Below are positions 36,339 to 45,366 of a stretch of 64,000 nucleotides of DNA, piece after piece. The stretch comes from Burkholderiales bacterium RIFCSPLOWO2_12_FULL_61_40 (GTDB lineage: Bacteria; Pseudomonadota; Gammaproteobacteria; Burkholderiales; Burkholderiaceae_C). The notes beneath the pieces were generated by a model. It saw only the letters and a program-made list of their open reading frames with translations. It did not search any database and was not told where the DNA came from. Made by a program: the position numbers and the translations under genes. Within the stretch, counting starts at the first letter, position 1. Each line of letters begins with the position of its first letter. The DNA lies in NCBI GenBank assembly GCA_001770935.1, contig MESI01000033.1, forward strand, positions 54,212 to 118,211, in the 5' to 3' direction.

Positions 36339-38771
36339 ATGCCCCTTCCCAGCCTGCGACCTGACGAACTGCGTGTCCGCATCCTTCCAGAATCCTTGGG
36401 GTTTTCCGATACCGCCGGGTTAGTGCAGCTGCCCCTTCCCTGGATTGGTCAGGAGCGTGCTGAAACCGCAGCACGCTTTGGCCTGGGCATGGACCAGCCG
36501 GACTACAACCTGTTTGTCTTGGGGGAGGTGGGCAGCGGACGCTCCTCCTTGCTGCAGCAAGTGATGCAAGCAGTGGCTTCCAGCAAATCCGTTCCCCCGG
36601 ACTTGTGTTATTTGCACAACTTTGTGGCACCTGAGAGGCCCCGGGCCCTGCGTTTGCCGCCGGGGCAGGGGCGGCTGCTGCGCCAGCTCATGGCGCAGAT
36701 GACCAAAACCCTGCAAAAGGAGATTCCGCTGCTGCTGAATGGACAAGAGTTCAAGGTGGACAGCGAGCGCATCGAACAGGCCTATAAGGTAGAAGAAACC
36801 AAGGCCTTTGCCGCACTGGATGCCTTTGCGGAAGCCCGCAGTTTTACGCTGTACCGCGAGTCCGGGCACCTGGTGTTCACTTTGGTGGGGGATAAGGGCA
36901 TTGCACTCACCGAAAGTGAGGCGCGCTCCCTGCCCAAGGAGCGCCGGGTCCAGATTGACCAGGCTGAACAGGCGTTGCGTGCAGAAATCACCCGCTTTCT
37001 GGACACCATGCGGCCACTGGAGCACACCATGAACGAGGGGCTGGCCGCCTTGCGCCGCCAGGTGGTCAAGCCCCTGCTGGAGCACGAACTGCAGGAAATC
37101 CGCGAGGGCCTGAAAAAGCAGATCAAGGACTCCGTCAAACTGGGCACCTATCTGGACAAGGTCATGCACGACGTGCTGGACAACGTGGAGTTGTTCCAAG
37201 CCAGCGAGGAGGATGGCGAAGAGGCGCGCCAAGAGGCGCTGGCGGCGGTATTGGCCCGCTACCACGTCAATCTGCTGGTGGACAATGAGCGGCTGACCGG
37301 GGCTCCGGTGATTGTCGAGAACAATCCATCGTTGCGGGCGCTGTTTGGCAGCATCGAATACCAGCCGGAGGAAGATGTGCTGGTGACCGACTTTTCCCGC
37401 ATCCGCGCGGGCAATTTGCTCAAAGCGCACGGCGGCTTTTTGATGCTGCATCTGCGGGATCTGCTGACCGACGAGCTGGTCTGGGAAAAAATGCGGCGTT
37501 TGTTGCGCGACGGCCGATTGCAGATTGAGGAGCCTGGCCCCGTCATCGCGCCGATGGCCTCGGTGTCGCTGGAGCCCGAGGCGGTCGATGTGGCGGTCAA
37601 GATGGTGTTGATCGGCTCGGTGGAGCAGTACTACGAATTGCAAGAGGCCGACCCGGAATTCGCCCGGCACTTTCGGGTCAAGGTGGATTTTGCTGAGAGT
37701 TTTGTGGCCACGGCCGCCACCTACCGCTCATCTGCCATCTTTGTGGCCCACACCTGCAAGCGGTTGGGCCTGCCCCATTTTTTCGCCGCCGCCGTGGTCC
37801 GATTGCTGGAAGACTCGCACCGCGAGGTGGATGACCAGTCCCGCCAGAGCGCGATTTTTGCCCATATGGAGAGTCTGGTGATGGAAAGTGCGGCCACCTG
37901 CCGCAACCGGGCTGGCGCCTTGGTGGAGGCCGCAGACATTGAGGAAGCGCTGCTGGCCCGCAAACTGCGGCACGACTACCCGGACCAGCGCCTGCAGGAG
38001 TCCATCACGGACGGTGACCGCCTGATTTCTTTGGTCGGCGAGAAAACGGGGCAACTCAATGGACTGAGCCAGATCGACCTGGGGGACTACCGTTTCGGTT
38101 TCCCTGTGCGGGTGACGGCGCGCACCTTTGCCGGCAATGAAGGCTTGCTCAATATCGAGCGGGAAGTGGAAATGTCAGGCCCCATCCATGACAAGGGGGT
38201 TCTGATTCTGCACAGCTACCTGTCGGCCTTGTTTGCCCACATCGCCCCGCTGGCGCTCAACGCCTCCATTGTGTTTGAGCAGGAGTACAGCGGCGTGGAG
38301 GGTGATTCTGCCTCCTGTGCCGAGTTGTATGCCGTGCTGTCGTCCCTGTCAGGGCTGCCACTCAAGCAGGGCATTGCGGTCACCGGTGCGGTGAACCTGC
38401 ATGGGGAGGTGTTGCCCGTGGGGGGGATCAACGAAAAAATCGAAGGCTACTTTGGCATCTGCGAAACCGCCGGACTCGATGGCCACCAAGGGGTGCTGAT
38501 TCCCCACCGCAACCGGCGGCACCTCATGCTGGGCCGGCCTATTGTGGACGCGGTGGACAAGGGCCTGTTCCATATCTACACGGCTGAGCATGTCAGCGAA
38601 GGCCTGGAGCTCTTGACGGGGCATTCGGCCGGTATATCGTCCGTTGCGGGGCAATCGGGGGCCTATGGCCCTGACAGCGTGCTGGGCCGGGCGCAGAAAA
38701 CCCTGCAAGCCTTCCGCCGGGCCTGCCAGCTTGCGGAGCAGCCGCACAAGCCAGGCCGCCATGCCCGCTGA
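36339..38771 (+). CDS. Lon-family ATP-dependent protease (LonB/YcbZ-like, AAA+ plus S16 domain)
   Basis: 810 aa. An N-terminal AAA-like region has P-loop GEVGSGRSS (about 70), then a helical coiled stretch (about 200-320), and a second conserved ATPase part with FLMLHLRDLL and IVENNPSLRALFG. The S16 peptidase domain lies at the C-terminus with catalytic Ser in GVEGDSASC and Lys in GINEKIEG. It lacks the LonA N-domain, so it belongs to the LonB/YcbZ-like group. ATG 36339 begins after the terminator; the open frame from 36207 crosses it and is not coding. It probably degrades misfolded or specific substrates in the cytosol. Confidence 0.9.
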   Translation: MPLPSLRPDELRVRILPESLGFSDTAGLVQLPLPWIGQERAETAARFGLGMDQPDYNLFVLGEVGSGRSSLLQQVMQAVASSKSVPPDLCYLHNFVAPERPRALRLPPGQGRLLRQLMAQMTKTLQKEIPLLLNGQEFKVDSERIEQAYKVEETKAFAALDAFAEARSFTLYRESGHLVFTLVGDKGIALTESEARSLPKERRVQIDQAEQALRAEITRFLDTMRPLEHTMNEGLAALRRQVVKPLLEHELQEIREGLKKQIKDSVKLGTYLDKVMHDVLDNVELFQASEEDGEEARQEALAAVLARYHVNLLVDNERLTGAPVIVENNPSLRALFGSIEYQPEEDVLVTDFSRIRAGNLLKAHGGFLMLHLRDLLTDELVWEKMRRLLRDGRLQIEEPGPVIAPMASVSLEPEAVDVAVKMVLIGSVEQYYELQEADPEFARHFRVKVDFAESFVATAATYRSSAIFVAHTCKRLGLPHFFAAAVVRLLEDSHREVDDQSRQSAIFAHMESLVMESAATCRNRAGALVEAADIEEALLARKLRHDYPDQRLQESITDGDRLISLVGEKTGQLNGLSQIDLGDYRFGFPVRVTARTFAGNEGLLNIEREVEMSGPIHDKGVLILHSYLSALFAHIAPLALNASIVFEQEYSGVEGDSASCAELYAVLSSLSGLPLKQGIAVTGAVNLHGEVLPVGGINEKIEGYFGICETAGLDGHQGVLIPHRNRRHLMLGRPIVDAVDKGLFHIYTAEHVSEGLELLTGHSAGISSVAGQSGAYGPDSVLGRAQKTLQAFRRACQLAEQPHKPGRHAR

Positions 38772-38831
38772 TGGACTGTTGTCCCACCAGGGTACTGGCT
38801 TGCAAGTACAGTAAGGTTTCAGGAGGGAAGC

Positions 38832-39488
38832 ATGCATAAAACCTTATGGACGGCTCTGCTGGTCACCATGCTGGGGATTGCCGGTGGCGTATGGTGGCTG
38901 TACAGCGCGCTGGATACGGTGGTCGCATCGGCGATTCGGACCTATGGCCCTGAAATCACCGGGGTCAGTGTCCAGCTGGAATCGGTCAAAATTTTGCCCA
39001 CCGACGGCACGGCGACTCTGCAGGGCCTGGAGATCGGAAATCCGCCGGGCTTTCATACCGCGCGGGCGTTGTCGATGGGGGAAGTCAGCATGGAGCTGGA
39101 TGTGGCCTCCTTGACCAAAGACCTTGTGCATGTCAAGCGGCTCTGGATTGAGCAGCCGGAGATTACGTATGAATATGCGTCCAACGGCAGCAATCTGGAC
39201 GTAATTTTGCGGCATGTGCAGGCTTATATTGCCGAAAAGTCCGGGGCGCAAAACAATTTGAAAGAGCGCAAACTGGTCATCGACCATCTCTACATCAAGG
39301 GAGCGCGCGCCCAGGTCCGTGCCGAGGGGCTTCAAGGCAAAACACTCAGCGTGCCGGTGCCGGACCTGCACTTGACGGATATTGGCAAAAAATCCAAAGG
39401 TGTAAGCCCGGCAGAGGCCACACGGCAGGTGTTGGGTGCACTGATCCAAAGCGTCGGCAAAGCGGTGGCGCCGCTGCACTTCAAATAG
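38832..39488 (+). CDS. AsmA-like/DUF748-type periplasmic protein, membrane anchored
   Basis: 218 aa. One N-terminal hydrophobic helix (LWTALLVTMLGIAGGVWWLY) anchors it to the membrane. The remaining part resembles the repeating beta strands of AsmA-like proteins: VQLESVKILPTDGTATLQG, LEIGNPPGFHTARAL, ALSMGEVSMELDVASL. AsmA-type proteins shape outer-membrane lipid traffic, but this short protein holds only one repeat unit. AGGAGGG just before ATG 38832 is a very strong ribosome binding site. Function unknown. Confidence 0.8.
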   Translation: MHKTLWTALLVTMLGIAGGVWWLYSALDTVVASAIRTYGPEITGVSVQLESVKILPTDGTATLQGLEIGNPPGFHTARALSMGEVSMELDVASLTKDLVHVKRLWIEQPEITYEYASNGSNLDVILRHVQAYIAEKSGAQNNLKERKLVIDHLYIKGARAQVRAEGLQGKTLSVPVPDLHLTDIGKKSKGVSPAEATRQVLGALIQSVGKAVAPLHFK

Positions 39489-39509
39489 TTGGCCAAGACG
39501 GGTTCATCC

Positions 39510-40202
39510 ATGAAAATTTTCACAACTCCCCCTACACAACAGGCCTTGCAGCCTGTGAAAGATATGCTGAAAATTGATTTTGTCTCCGATGTGTCCTGCC
39601 CCTGGTGCGCTATTGGATTGCAGTCTTTGCAAACCGCATTGCAGCGCCTGGAGGGGCAAGTGGAGGTGGATATCCATTTCCAGCCTTTTGAACTCAATCC
39701 CGACATGGGCCCCGAGGGGCAAGACATTACCGAGCATTTGGGCCAAAAATACGGCTCCACGCCCGAGCAGGCCGCAGCCGCCCGCGAGGCCATTCGCCAA
39801 CGGGGTGAGGCCCTGGGCTTCACCTTCAACATGGACCAGCGTGCCCGCATTTACAACACCTTTGATGCCCACCGCCTGTTGCATTGGGCCGCAGGCGAAG
39901 GCAAGCAGCTGGCTCTCAAAAAGGCGCTCCTGAAAGCCTATTTCACGGACGGTGAAAACCCCAGCGACAAGACTGTTTTGGTCAAAGTGGCCGCCGAAGT
40001 GGGGCTGGATAGCCAAGAAGCCAGGGCGATTCTGGAGAGCGACCGATTTTTCAAAGAAGTACGCCTGCAGGAGCAATTCTTTGTAGGGCAGGGCATCCAT
40101 TCGGTTCCGGCCGTCATCGTCAATGACCACCATCTGATTTCGGGCGGTCAGCCTCCCGAAGTTTTCGAGAAGGCCCTGCGGCATATCGCCGGTATTGCCT
40201 AG
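39510..40202 (+). CDS. DsbA-family oxidoreductase (FrnE-like)
   Basis: Thioredoxin-fold protein with DsbA helical insertion, 230 aa. Active-site motif CPWC follows the first strand (IDFVSDVSCPWC) and the cis-Pro loop is GIHSVPAVIVND. No signal peptide is seen, so it is probably cytoplasmic, like FrnE/2-hydroxychromene isomerase relatives. ATG 39510 or ATG 39564 (MLKIDFVSD, the usual family start) are both plausible. The stop lies 10 bp before the PhoD start. Confidence 0.9.
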   Translation: MKIFTTPPTQQALQPVKDMLKIDFVSDVSCPWCAIGLQSLQTALQRLEGQVEVDIHFQPFELNPDMGPEGQDITEHLGQKYGSTPEQAAAAREAIRQRGEALGFTFNMDQRARIYNTFDAHRLLHWAAGEGKQLALKKALLKAYFTDGENPSDKTVLVKVAAEVGLDSQEARAILESDRFFKEVRLQEQFFVGQGIHSVPAVIVNDHHLISGGQPPEVFEKALRHIAGIA

Positions 40203-40212
40203 GCATCGCGCA

Positions 40213-41799
40213 GTGCAGCTCGATCGCCGCCAGCTTTTGCAACTGGCCGTGGCCGCTGCCAGCGTGCAGTGGCTGGCGCGCACGGCTTACAGCCAAAGTT
40301 CTTTTTCGCAAGATCCCTTTGCATTCGGCGTGGCCAGCGGTTCACCCACCCATGATTCCGTGGTGCTGTGGACCCGCCTGGCCCCCGGCGCGGTGGTGCA
40401 TGAACGGAATGCCCCGCTGACTGTGCGCTGGGAACTGGCGCACGACCCGCAGTTCAAGCGCCTGGTGTCCCAGGGCCACAGTGCCGCGTCGCCAGAGCTG
40501 GGCTACTCGGTGCATGTGGAAGTGCCCGCCCTGGAAGCGGACCGCTGGTACCACTACCGTTTCATGGTAGGGGATGCTGTGAGCCCCGTGGGGCGCACCC
40601 GCACCTTTCCGAAGCCGGACGCCACGGCCAGCCGCCTGCGGTTGGGGTATGCATCCTGTCAGAAGTGGGAGGACGGGCACTTCTCGGCATGGCGCCATAT
40701 GCGGGCGGAAAACCTGGATGCGGTGCTGTTCATGGGCGACTACATCTACGAATACCCTGGCACCAGCAGCAAGCTGCGCACGCCGGGCGGGGGCTGGGTT
40801 TTGACCCTGGACGACTACCGGGCCCGGTATGCGCTGTACAAGACCGATCCCGATTTGCAGGCCATGCACGCCGCCTGTCCCTGGCTGATGACCTGGGACG
40901 ACCACGAGGTGCAAAACGATTACGCCGGAGACCAGGGGGGCGACAGTGGCCCGCGCGGCGGGTGGGGCGCCATGAATTTTCCGGTGCGCCGGGCGGCCGC
41001 CTACCAGGCCTATTACGAAAACATGCCCTTGCGCGCATCGGCCCTGACACAGTCCCTGGGTGGCTTGGCCCGGGGTGCGGAAATGCGCATCTACTCCCAC
41101 CTGCAGTTTGGCCGCCTGGCTTCGCTGTACCTGCTGGACGGGCGCCAGTACAAAGACCCGCAGGTGTGCAGCAAAGGTGGCAAACGGGGCTCCAGCGTGG
41201 TCGACCCCAGGCAGTGCGAGGGGTGGAACGACCCCAGCCGCTCCTATCTGGGCGCTGTCCAGGAACGCTGGTTGCAAAGGGAGCTGGAGTCCGCCGCCTC
41301 CCGCCAGGCCCACTGGAATGTGCTGGGCCAGCAAACCCTGTTTGGGGAGCGCAATTTTGCCCGAGGCGCTACCCAAAAACTATGGAACGACGGCTGGGAC
41401 GGCTATGGCGCCGCCCGCACCCGCCTGACCGGCAGCCTGCAAAAGAGCGCCGTGGCCAACCCGGTGCTGCTGGGCGGCGACGTGCACGAGAACTGGGTGG
41501 GCCAGGTCAAGGCCGATTACGCCGACCCGGCCAGCGCCAGCGTGGGGGTGGAGTTTTGCGGCACCAGCATCACCTCGCACTCCGGCAAGACCGACTCCAC
41601 CGCACGCCTGCTGGCAGAAAACCCGCATTTTTTGTTTGCCGACTCCCAGCACCGCGGCTACGGGGTGGCCGAATTCACGGCGAGGCAACTGGAGGTGCGC
41701 CTGCGCGTACTGGACGATGTCACCCGGCCAGACAGCCGGATCGACACCCTGGCCCGGTTTGCCGTGCAGGCCGGGCGCCCGGTGGTGGAGCGGGCCTGA
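40213..41799 (+). CDS. phoD: PhoD-like alkaline phosphatase, Tat-exported
   Basis: Secreted phosphodiesterase/phosphomonoesterase of about 528 aa. A twin-arginine signal DRRQLLQLAVAAASVQW opens the protein. The PhoD N-terminal Ig-like domain (about 35-130, DPFAFGVASGSP, VVLWTRLAP) precedes the metallophosphatase core: GYASCQKWEDG, LFMGDYIYEY, WDDHEVQNDY and GGDVHENW carry metal-binding Asp, Tyr, Asn and His. GTG 40213 places the RR near the N-terminus; TTG 40195 is an alternative. Its TGA stop is the first base of a MITE-like element. Expected role: phosphate scavenging. Confidence 0.9.
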   Translation: MQLDRRQLLQLAVAAASVQWLARTAYSQSSFSQDPFAFGVASGSPTHDSVVLWTRLAPGAVVHERNAPLTVRWELAHDPQFKRLVSQGHSAASPELGYSVHVEVPALEADRWYHYRFMVGDAVSPVGRTRTFPKPDATASRLRLGYASCQKWEDGHFSAWRHMRAENLDAVLFMGDYIYEYPGTSSKLRTPGGGWVLTLDDYRARYALYKTDPDLQAMHAACPWLMTWDDHEVQNDYAGDQGGDSGPRGGWGAMNFPVRRAAAYQAYYENMPLRASALTQSLGGLARGAEMRIYSHLQFGRLASLYLLDGRQYKDPQVCSKGGKRGSSVVDPRQCEGWNDPSRSYLGAVQERWLQRELESAASRQAHWNVLGQQTLFGERNFARGATQKLWNDGWDGYGAARTRLTGSLQKSAVANPVLLGGDVHENWVGQVKADYADPASASVGVEFCGTSITSHSGKTDSTARLLAENPHFLFADSQHRGYGVAEFTARQLEVRLRVLDDVTRPDSRIDTLARFAVQAGRPVVERA

Positions 41800-41901
41800 T
41801 TCCATTTCCATATCAATGCGATATGTCGTTGCCCCTCCTTGTCGTGCTAAAGCACTGCCTGCGTCGGTGCGCCTCATCTCGCATCGATCTGAAAATGGAA
41901 T
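41799..41901 (+). repeat. 103 bp MITE-like element, copy 2
   Basis: Same length and structure as 9576-9678, in the same orientation relative to the upstream gene: in both cases the element begins on the last base of a stop codon (TGA here, TAA for prsT). Terminal inverted repeats ATTCC...GGAAT of about 23 bp and an internal GTGCT-AA-AGCAC hairpin are visible. Confidence 0.8.
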
Positions 41902-41928
41902 GAGAGGCTGGCGCTTCCGTCTCCGACC

Positions 41929-43194
41929 TCAGGATGCCCGCAGTTTGGTGGGCGTGCGTTTTTTCTTGCCGCTGGTCGCCATATGCCAAGCCTGCTTGGC
42001 AAACACCCACAGGCCCGACTCGTTGGGCTTGGGTGCTTCTCCCCGGCCAATGCGCTTGAGCTGCCCGGTGTACCAGCTGATTTCCAGAATGCCCATCTTG
42101 TCGATGGCCTTGATGCCGGTGGTGATGGGTTTGACCTGCTGCACCGGCGCCTTGCCCGAGAGCAGGCGCTGGGGCACATCCGGCTCGATGGCCAGAATGC
42201 GCGCCAGACCCACCATGTCCACCGCGCCCGACTGGATGGCCTGCGCCATGCCCTTGCCCGAGCGAAAACCGCCGGTCACCGCCAGCGGCGTGCCCACGGT
42301 GGAGCGGGCTTTTTCGGCAAACTCCAGGAAATAGGCCTCGCGCTGGCGGGTGCTTTCCTTGACGGGCTCCTGGTTCGTCTTCACGCCGGTCATGGCCGGG
42401 GCCTCGTAGGTGCCGCCCGAGATTTCGATCAGGTCCATGCCGGCATCGGCCAGGGCGCGAATGGTGTCCAGGGACTCTTCTTCGGTGAAGCCACCACGCT
42501 GGAAATCGGCCGAGTTGAGTTTGATGCCCACCGGAAACTTCGGCCCCACTTTTTTGCGGATGGCGCGGTAGACCTCCAGCACAAAGCGGCGGCGCTTTTC
42601 CGGGCTGCCGCCCCAGATATCGGTGCGGGTGTTGTGGTGGGGCGAGAGGAACTGGCTCACCAGGTAGCCATGGGCCCCGTGGATTTGCACACCCGAAAAG
42701 CCCGCTTTTTTGACGACCGCTGCCGCATTGGCAAAGCGCAATACCAGTGCCTGCACCTCCACGTCGCTCAGCTCGCGCGGGGTGGCGAAAAAGGCCTGCA
42801 TGTCGGCGCGAAAGGGCACTGCGGACGGCGCCACGGTTTCCTGGTTCAGCCCCTTGGGCGCCTGTTTGCCGGGGTGGTTGAGCTGCACCCAGCACTGGGT
42901 GCCGTTGCGCGTGGCCGCTTTGGCCCAGGTTTTGAGCGCGGCCAGATCACGTTCGTCTTCAATCACCACATTGCCGGGCTCGCCCAGCGCGGCATGGTCG
43001 ATCATCACATTGCCGGTAATGCACAGGCCAATGCCCCCGTCGGCCCAGGCCTGGTACAGGTGGGTGAGTTCCGGTGTGGGGGCGCCGTCACGGGTGCCCA
43101 GGGCCTCCGACATGGCCGATTTAAGCAAACGGTTCTTGACCACCACGCCGTTGGGCAGGGTGAGGGGCTGGGCCAGCGTGGCGTGGGGTGTCAT
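41929..43194 (-). CDS. NADH:flavin oxidoreductase, old yellow enzyme family
   Basis: TIM-barrel FMN enzyme of 421 aa. Typical segments: LPNGVVVKNRLLKSAMSE at the N-terminus, VQLNHPGKQAP, GVQIHGAHGYLVSQFLSP (substrate His region), RTDIWGGSPEKRRRF and VGLARILAIEPD. It reduces activated alkenes or nitro compounds in general; the physiological substrate is not evident. It lacks the C-terminal Fe-S/FAD part of 2,4-dienoyl-CoA reductase. The upstream pyruvate-kinase-like frame reads 74 bp into its 5' end only because that gene is frameshifted. Confidence 0.93.
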   Translation of the reverse strand: MTPHATLAQPLTLPNGVVVKNRLLKSAMSEALGTRDGAPTPELTHLYQAWADGGIGLCITGNVMIDHAALGEPGNVVIEDERDLAALKTWAKAATRNGTQCWVQLNHPGKQAPKGLNQETVAPSAVPFRADMQAFFATPRELSDVEVQALVLRFANAAAVVKKAGFSGVQIHGAHGYLVSQFLSPHHNTRTDIWGGSPEKRRRFVLEVYRAIRKKVGPKFPVGIKLNSADFQRGGFTEEESLDTIRALADAGMDLIEISGGTYEAPAMTGVKTNQEPVKESTRQREAYFLEFAEKARSTVGTPLAVTGGFRSGKGMAQAIQSGAVDMVGLARILAIEPDVPQRLLSGKAPVQQVKPITTGIKAIDKMGILEISWYTGQLKRIGRGEAPKPNESGLWVFAKQAWHMATSGKKKRTPTKLRAS

Positions 43195-45016
43195 GCAGCG
43201 ATTCCTTCAAAAAACAGGAGATGGGGCATTGAACCGCAATTTGCAAGCCTTGCCTGTCACCTGGGTGCCGGCCGGGAGCCACCCCAGGCGTGCAGCGCGC
43301 GCATAAAGGGGCGTTTTTTGTCCTGGTCGCCCAGATAACGGGCATATGGGCCGCCTCCGCGCACCGCAGGATTTCTTCCTGAACTTCCGCCAGGCGTTCG
43401 TAACCGCATTCGACCGCCAGGTCTCCCCGTGCGATCATGACCCCGGCGCTTGTTCCCGCCATGGCGGCCAGCATCAGTTCAGGCAGGTTCTCGAAGCCCT
43501 GGAGGGTTTCGATTTTCAAAACAATCCCGATGTCGTCCCGGCCCAGCCGGTGCAACTGGTCCCGCAGCTGGTGGACATCCTCGGGCTGGTGCACAAAGGA
43601 CAAGCCGACCATGTCGGCCTCGCAGGCCACGGTGACCAGATCCGCGATATCCTTGTCCGTCAAGGCGGGAAGGTCCAAGGTACTGTCGGGGAGGTTGATG
43701 CCCTTGTCGGCGGCCAGCTTTTCCCCGCCCTCGCGCGCCTGGGTAATACCCACTTCGAGCCATTGCGGGCAGGTGCGCTGCACCACACCGCCAATCCTGC
43801 CGTTGTCAAACCAGATGCGCTCGCCTTCGTGCACTTGGTCAATGACCTGGGGCAGGGTGCAAGAAATATGCGCGGTGGTGTTGAAGGCGTCATCGCTGTC
43901 TTCTTCGGCGGCCGCGGGCTGGCCGAGTCCGCCCTTGGTGAGCCGTAGAACGTCGCCGCGGTGCAGGTGCAAAACCCCTGGCATTTGCCCAATAGCGCAG
44001 GCGATGGTGGATGATTTCTTTTTGCCTTCTGCGCCATGGATGGTGAGCAGGGTGTCCGGTGTGATGTAGGCGGTTTGCAGGATCTCGGCAATGGCACTCT
44101 GCGCATCGCTTTGCACGACCAACATGTGGCGTTTGGCCCCACGGGCATCGGAAAAGTCGATTTGCGCGCCGACTTTGAGGCGCCCCAGCCAATCCCGTGA
44201 AACGCCTATGACCGCGTTCGCCGCAGGCACATCGTGGTTTTGGTCGACTGCCACCATGCCCAAGCGGGCGGGGCTGAAAGCCCGGCCGTATTCGTCGCGC
44301 TGGGGCCGCAGCCGCAGCACTGCCGGGCGCGCGGCCACCTCACCGGTTCTGATTTTGGGGCCACCCAGGTCCATCAATATGCGCACCTTGCGCCCCACCG
44401 CGTGTGCGGCTTGGCGAACATGGGTGGCCATGCTTTTCCATTCTTCGGGGCTGCCATGGGCGCAGTTGATCCGGGCAATATCCATTCCCGCATCGATGAG
44501 TTCACGGGCCACGCCCAGGTCATGCGCCGCCTCCGTGGGAAGCGTCACCATGATGCGCACCGGGTGTCCGTGCGGTGGTTTTCCCAGCAACTGGTTGGCA
44601 TGGTCTACTAATAGCTGGTGGCTGCGCACACTGCCTGCGGGTTCATCTGCCGATTGGTCCTGCCATGGCTGATCGGTCAGCCGATGCAAGACGCCGAGCA
44701 CTTTGTCCAGATTGGCCAGAACATGCGATTCCGAGCGCCCCAGAGACGACAGTCCGAGCCATGACAGTTTTTCCTGAATCGGACGCAGATCACCGCTGCG
44801 CAGCGTCAGGTAGTGGACCAAGTTGCGCGCGCTCTCGCCGTAGGCGGCGCAAACCTGTGCCAATTCATCCCGCATTGCGGCTTCACGGTCCAGCATCGAT
44901 TGCCGAAGCGTCCCCAATTGCGCAATCAGAGACAGGCAAACCTCTGTGCGCGCAGTGGCGGCATCGGTCTGCGGTGTGTTTGCTTGTCGGGACGGTGGCG
45001 TTTTGGACTTGGGCAT
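43121..45016 (-). CDS. Pyruvate-kinase-like protein with frameshifted/deleted C-terminus (likely pseudogene)
   Basis: Long N-terminal helical extension (about 1-150), then the pyruvate kinase barrel: RIMVTLPTEAA, DIARINCAHGSPEEW, RILMDLGGPKIRTGE, DIGIVLKIETLQG and MIARGDLAVE. After VIWAT near residue 560 the family sequence is lost, and the frame runs on through unrelated residues into the next gene. In another frame, around 43257-43350, the peptide GDQDKKRPFMRALHAW followed by a stop looks like a natural C-terminus, so a deletion plus frameshift at about 43320-43355 is inferred. ATG 45016 follows a small zinc-ribbon gene by 10 bp. Enzymatic function is doubtful. Confidence 0.75.
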   Translation of the reverse strand: MPKSKTPPSRQANTPQTDAATARTEVCLSLIAQLGTLRQSMLDREAAMRDELAQVCAAYGESARNLVHYLTLRSGDLRPIQEKLSWLGLSSLGRSESHVLANLDKVLGVLHRLTDQPWQDQSADEPAGSVRSHQLLVDHANQLLGKPPHGHPVRIMVTLPTEAAHDLGVARELIDAGMDIARINCAHGSPEEWKSMATHVRQAAHAVGRKVRILMDLGGPKIRTGEVAARPAVLRLRPQRDEYGRAFSPARLGMVAVDQNHDVPAANAVIGVSRDWLGRLKVGAQIDFSDARGAKRHMLVVQSDAQSAIAEILQTAYITPDTLLTIHGAEGKKKSSTIACAIGQMPGVLHLHRGDVLRLTKGGLGQPAAAEEDSDDAFNTTAHISCTLPQVIDQVHEGERIWFDNGRIGGVVQRTCPQWLEVGITQAREGGEKLAADKGINLPDSTLDLPALTDKDIADLVTVACEADMVGLSFVHQPEDVHQLRDQLHRLGRDDIGIVLKIETLQGFENLPELMLAAMAGTSAGVMIARGDLAVECGYERLAEVQEEILRCAEAAHMPVIWATRTKNAPLCARCTPGVAPGRHPGDRQGLQIAVQCPISCFLKESLHDTPRHAGPAPHPAQRRGGQEPFA

Positions 45017-45026
45017 GCGGCAATTT

Positions 45027-45266
45027 TCAAACCCGCACATTTCCGCTGGAGGGCGCCGACTTGTCTGGCCAGCATTCAAGGCAAAAAAACGTCACCGAGT
45101 TCAGGAACCGCTTGAGCGTGCCATTGCTGCGCAATTTGTGCTTTCCACACCGCATGCAGCTCCTGACCTCCCCCGATCCCCCCATGCCTTGGAACGGAGA
45201 ACCATTTTCTTTGGCGGTGTAACGCAAGCCAGTTTCAGAAATTTGCGTGGTGTCGGATGTGTACAT
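45027..45266 (-). CDS. Small zinc-ribbon-like protein
   Basis: 79 aa with two CxxC pairs (SCMRCG around residue 37-40 and FCLEC around 62-65) joined by a basic stretch KHKLRSNGTLKRF, which suggests a structural zinc site. It ends 10 bp before the pyruvate-kinase-like start on the same strand, so the two are likely co-transcribed. I recall similar small proteins in Burkholderiales but cannot name a function. The start at 45266 is uncertain; a later Met (MGGSGEVRSC) would give a shorter product still containing both pairs. Confidence 0.6.
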   Translation of the reverse strand: MYTSDTTQISETGLRYTAKENGSPFQGMGGSGEVRSCMRCGKHKLRSNGTLKRFLNSVTFFCLECWPDKSAPSSGNVRV

Positions 45267-45366
45267 GCAGCGTCAAAATCCAATGGGGAAAATTGGATTC
45301 TGTGTGCACATCATGGCAGTTTGATGACGCCCCGGAATGGTCGCTGAGGTTGGCCGCTCCGGTGGT

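Noticed and set aside
41983..43338. Plus-strand open frame of 451 codons opposite the old yellow enzyme gene
   Set aside because: Shadow of a well-supported gene; no family features.
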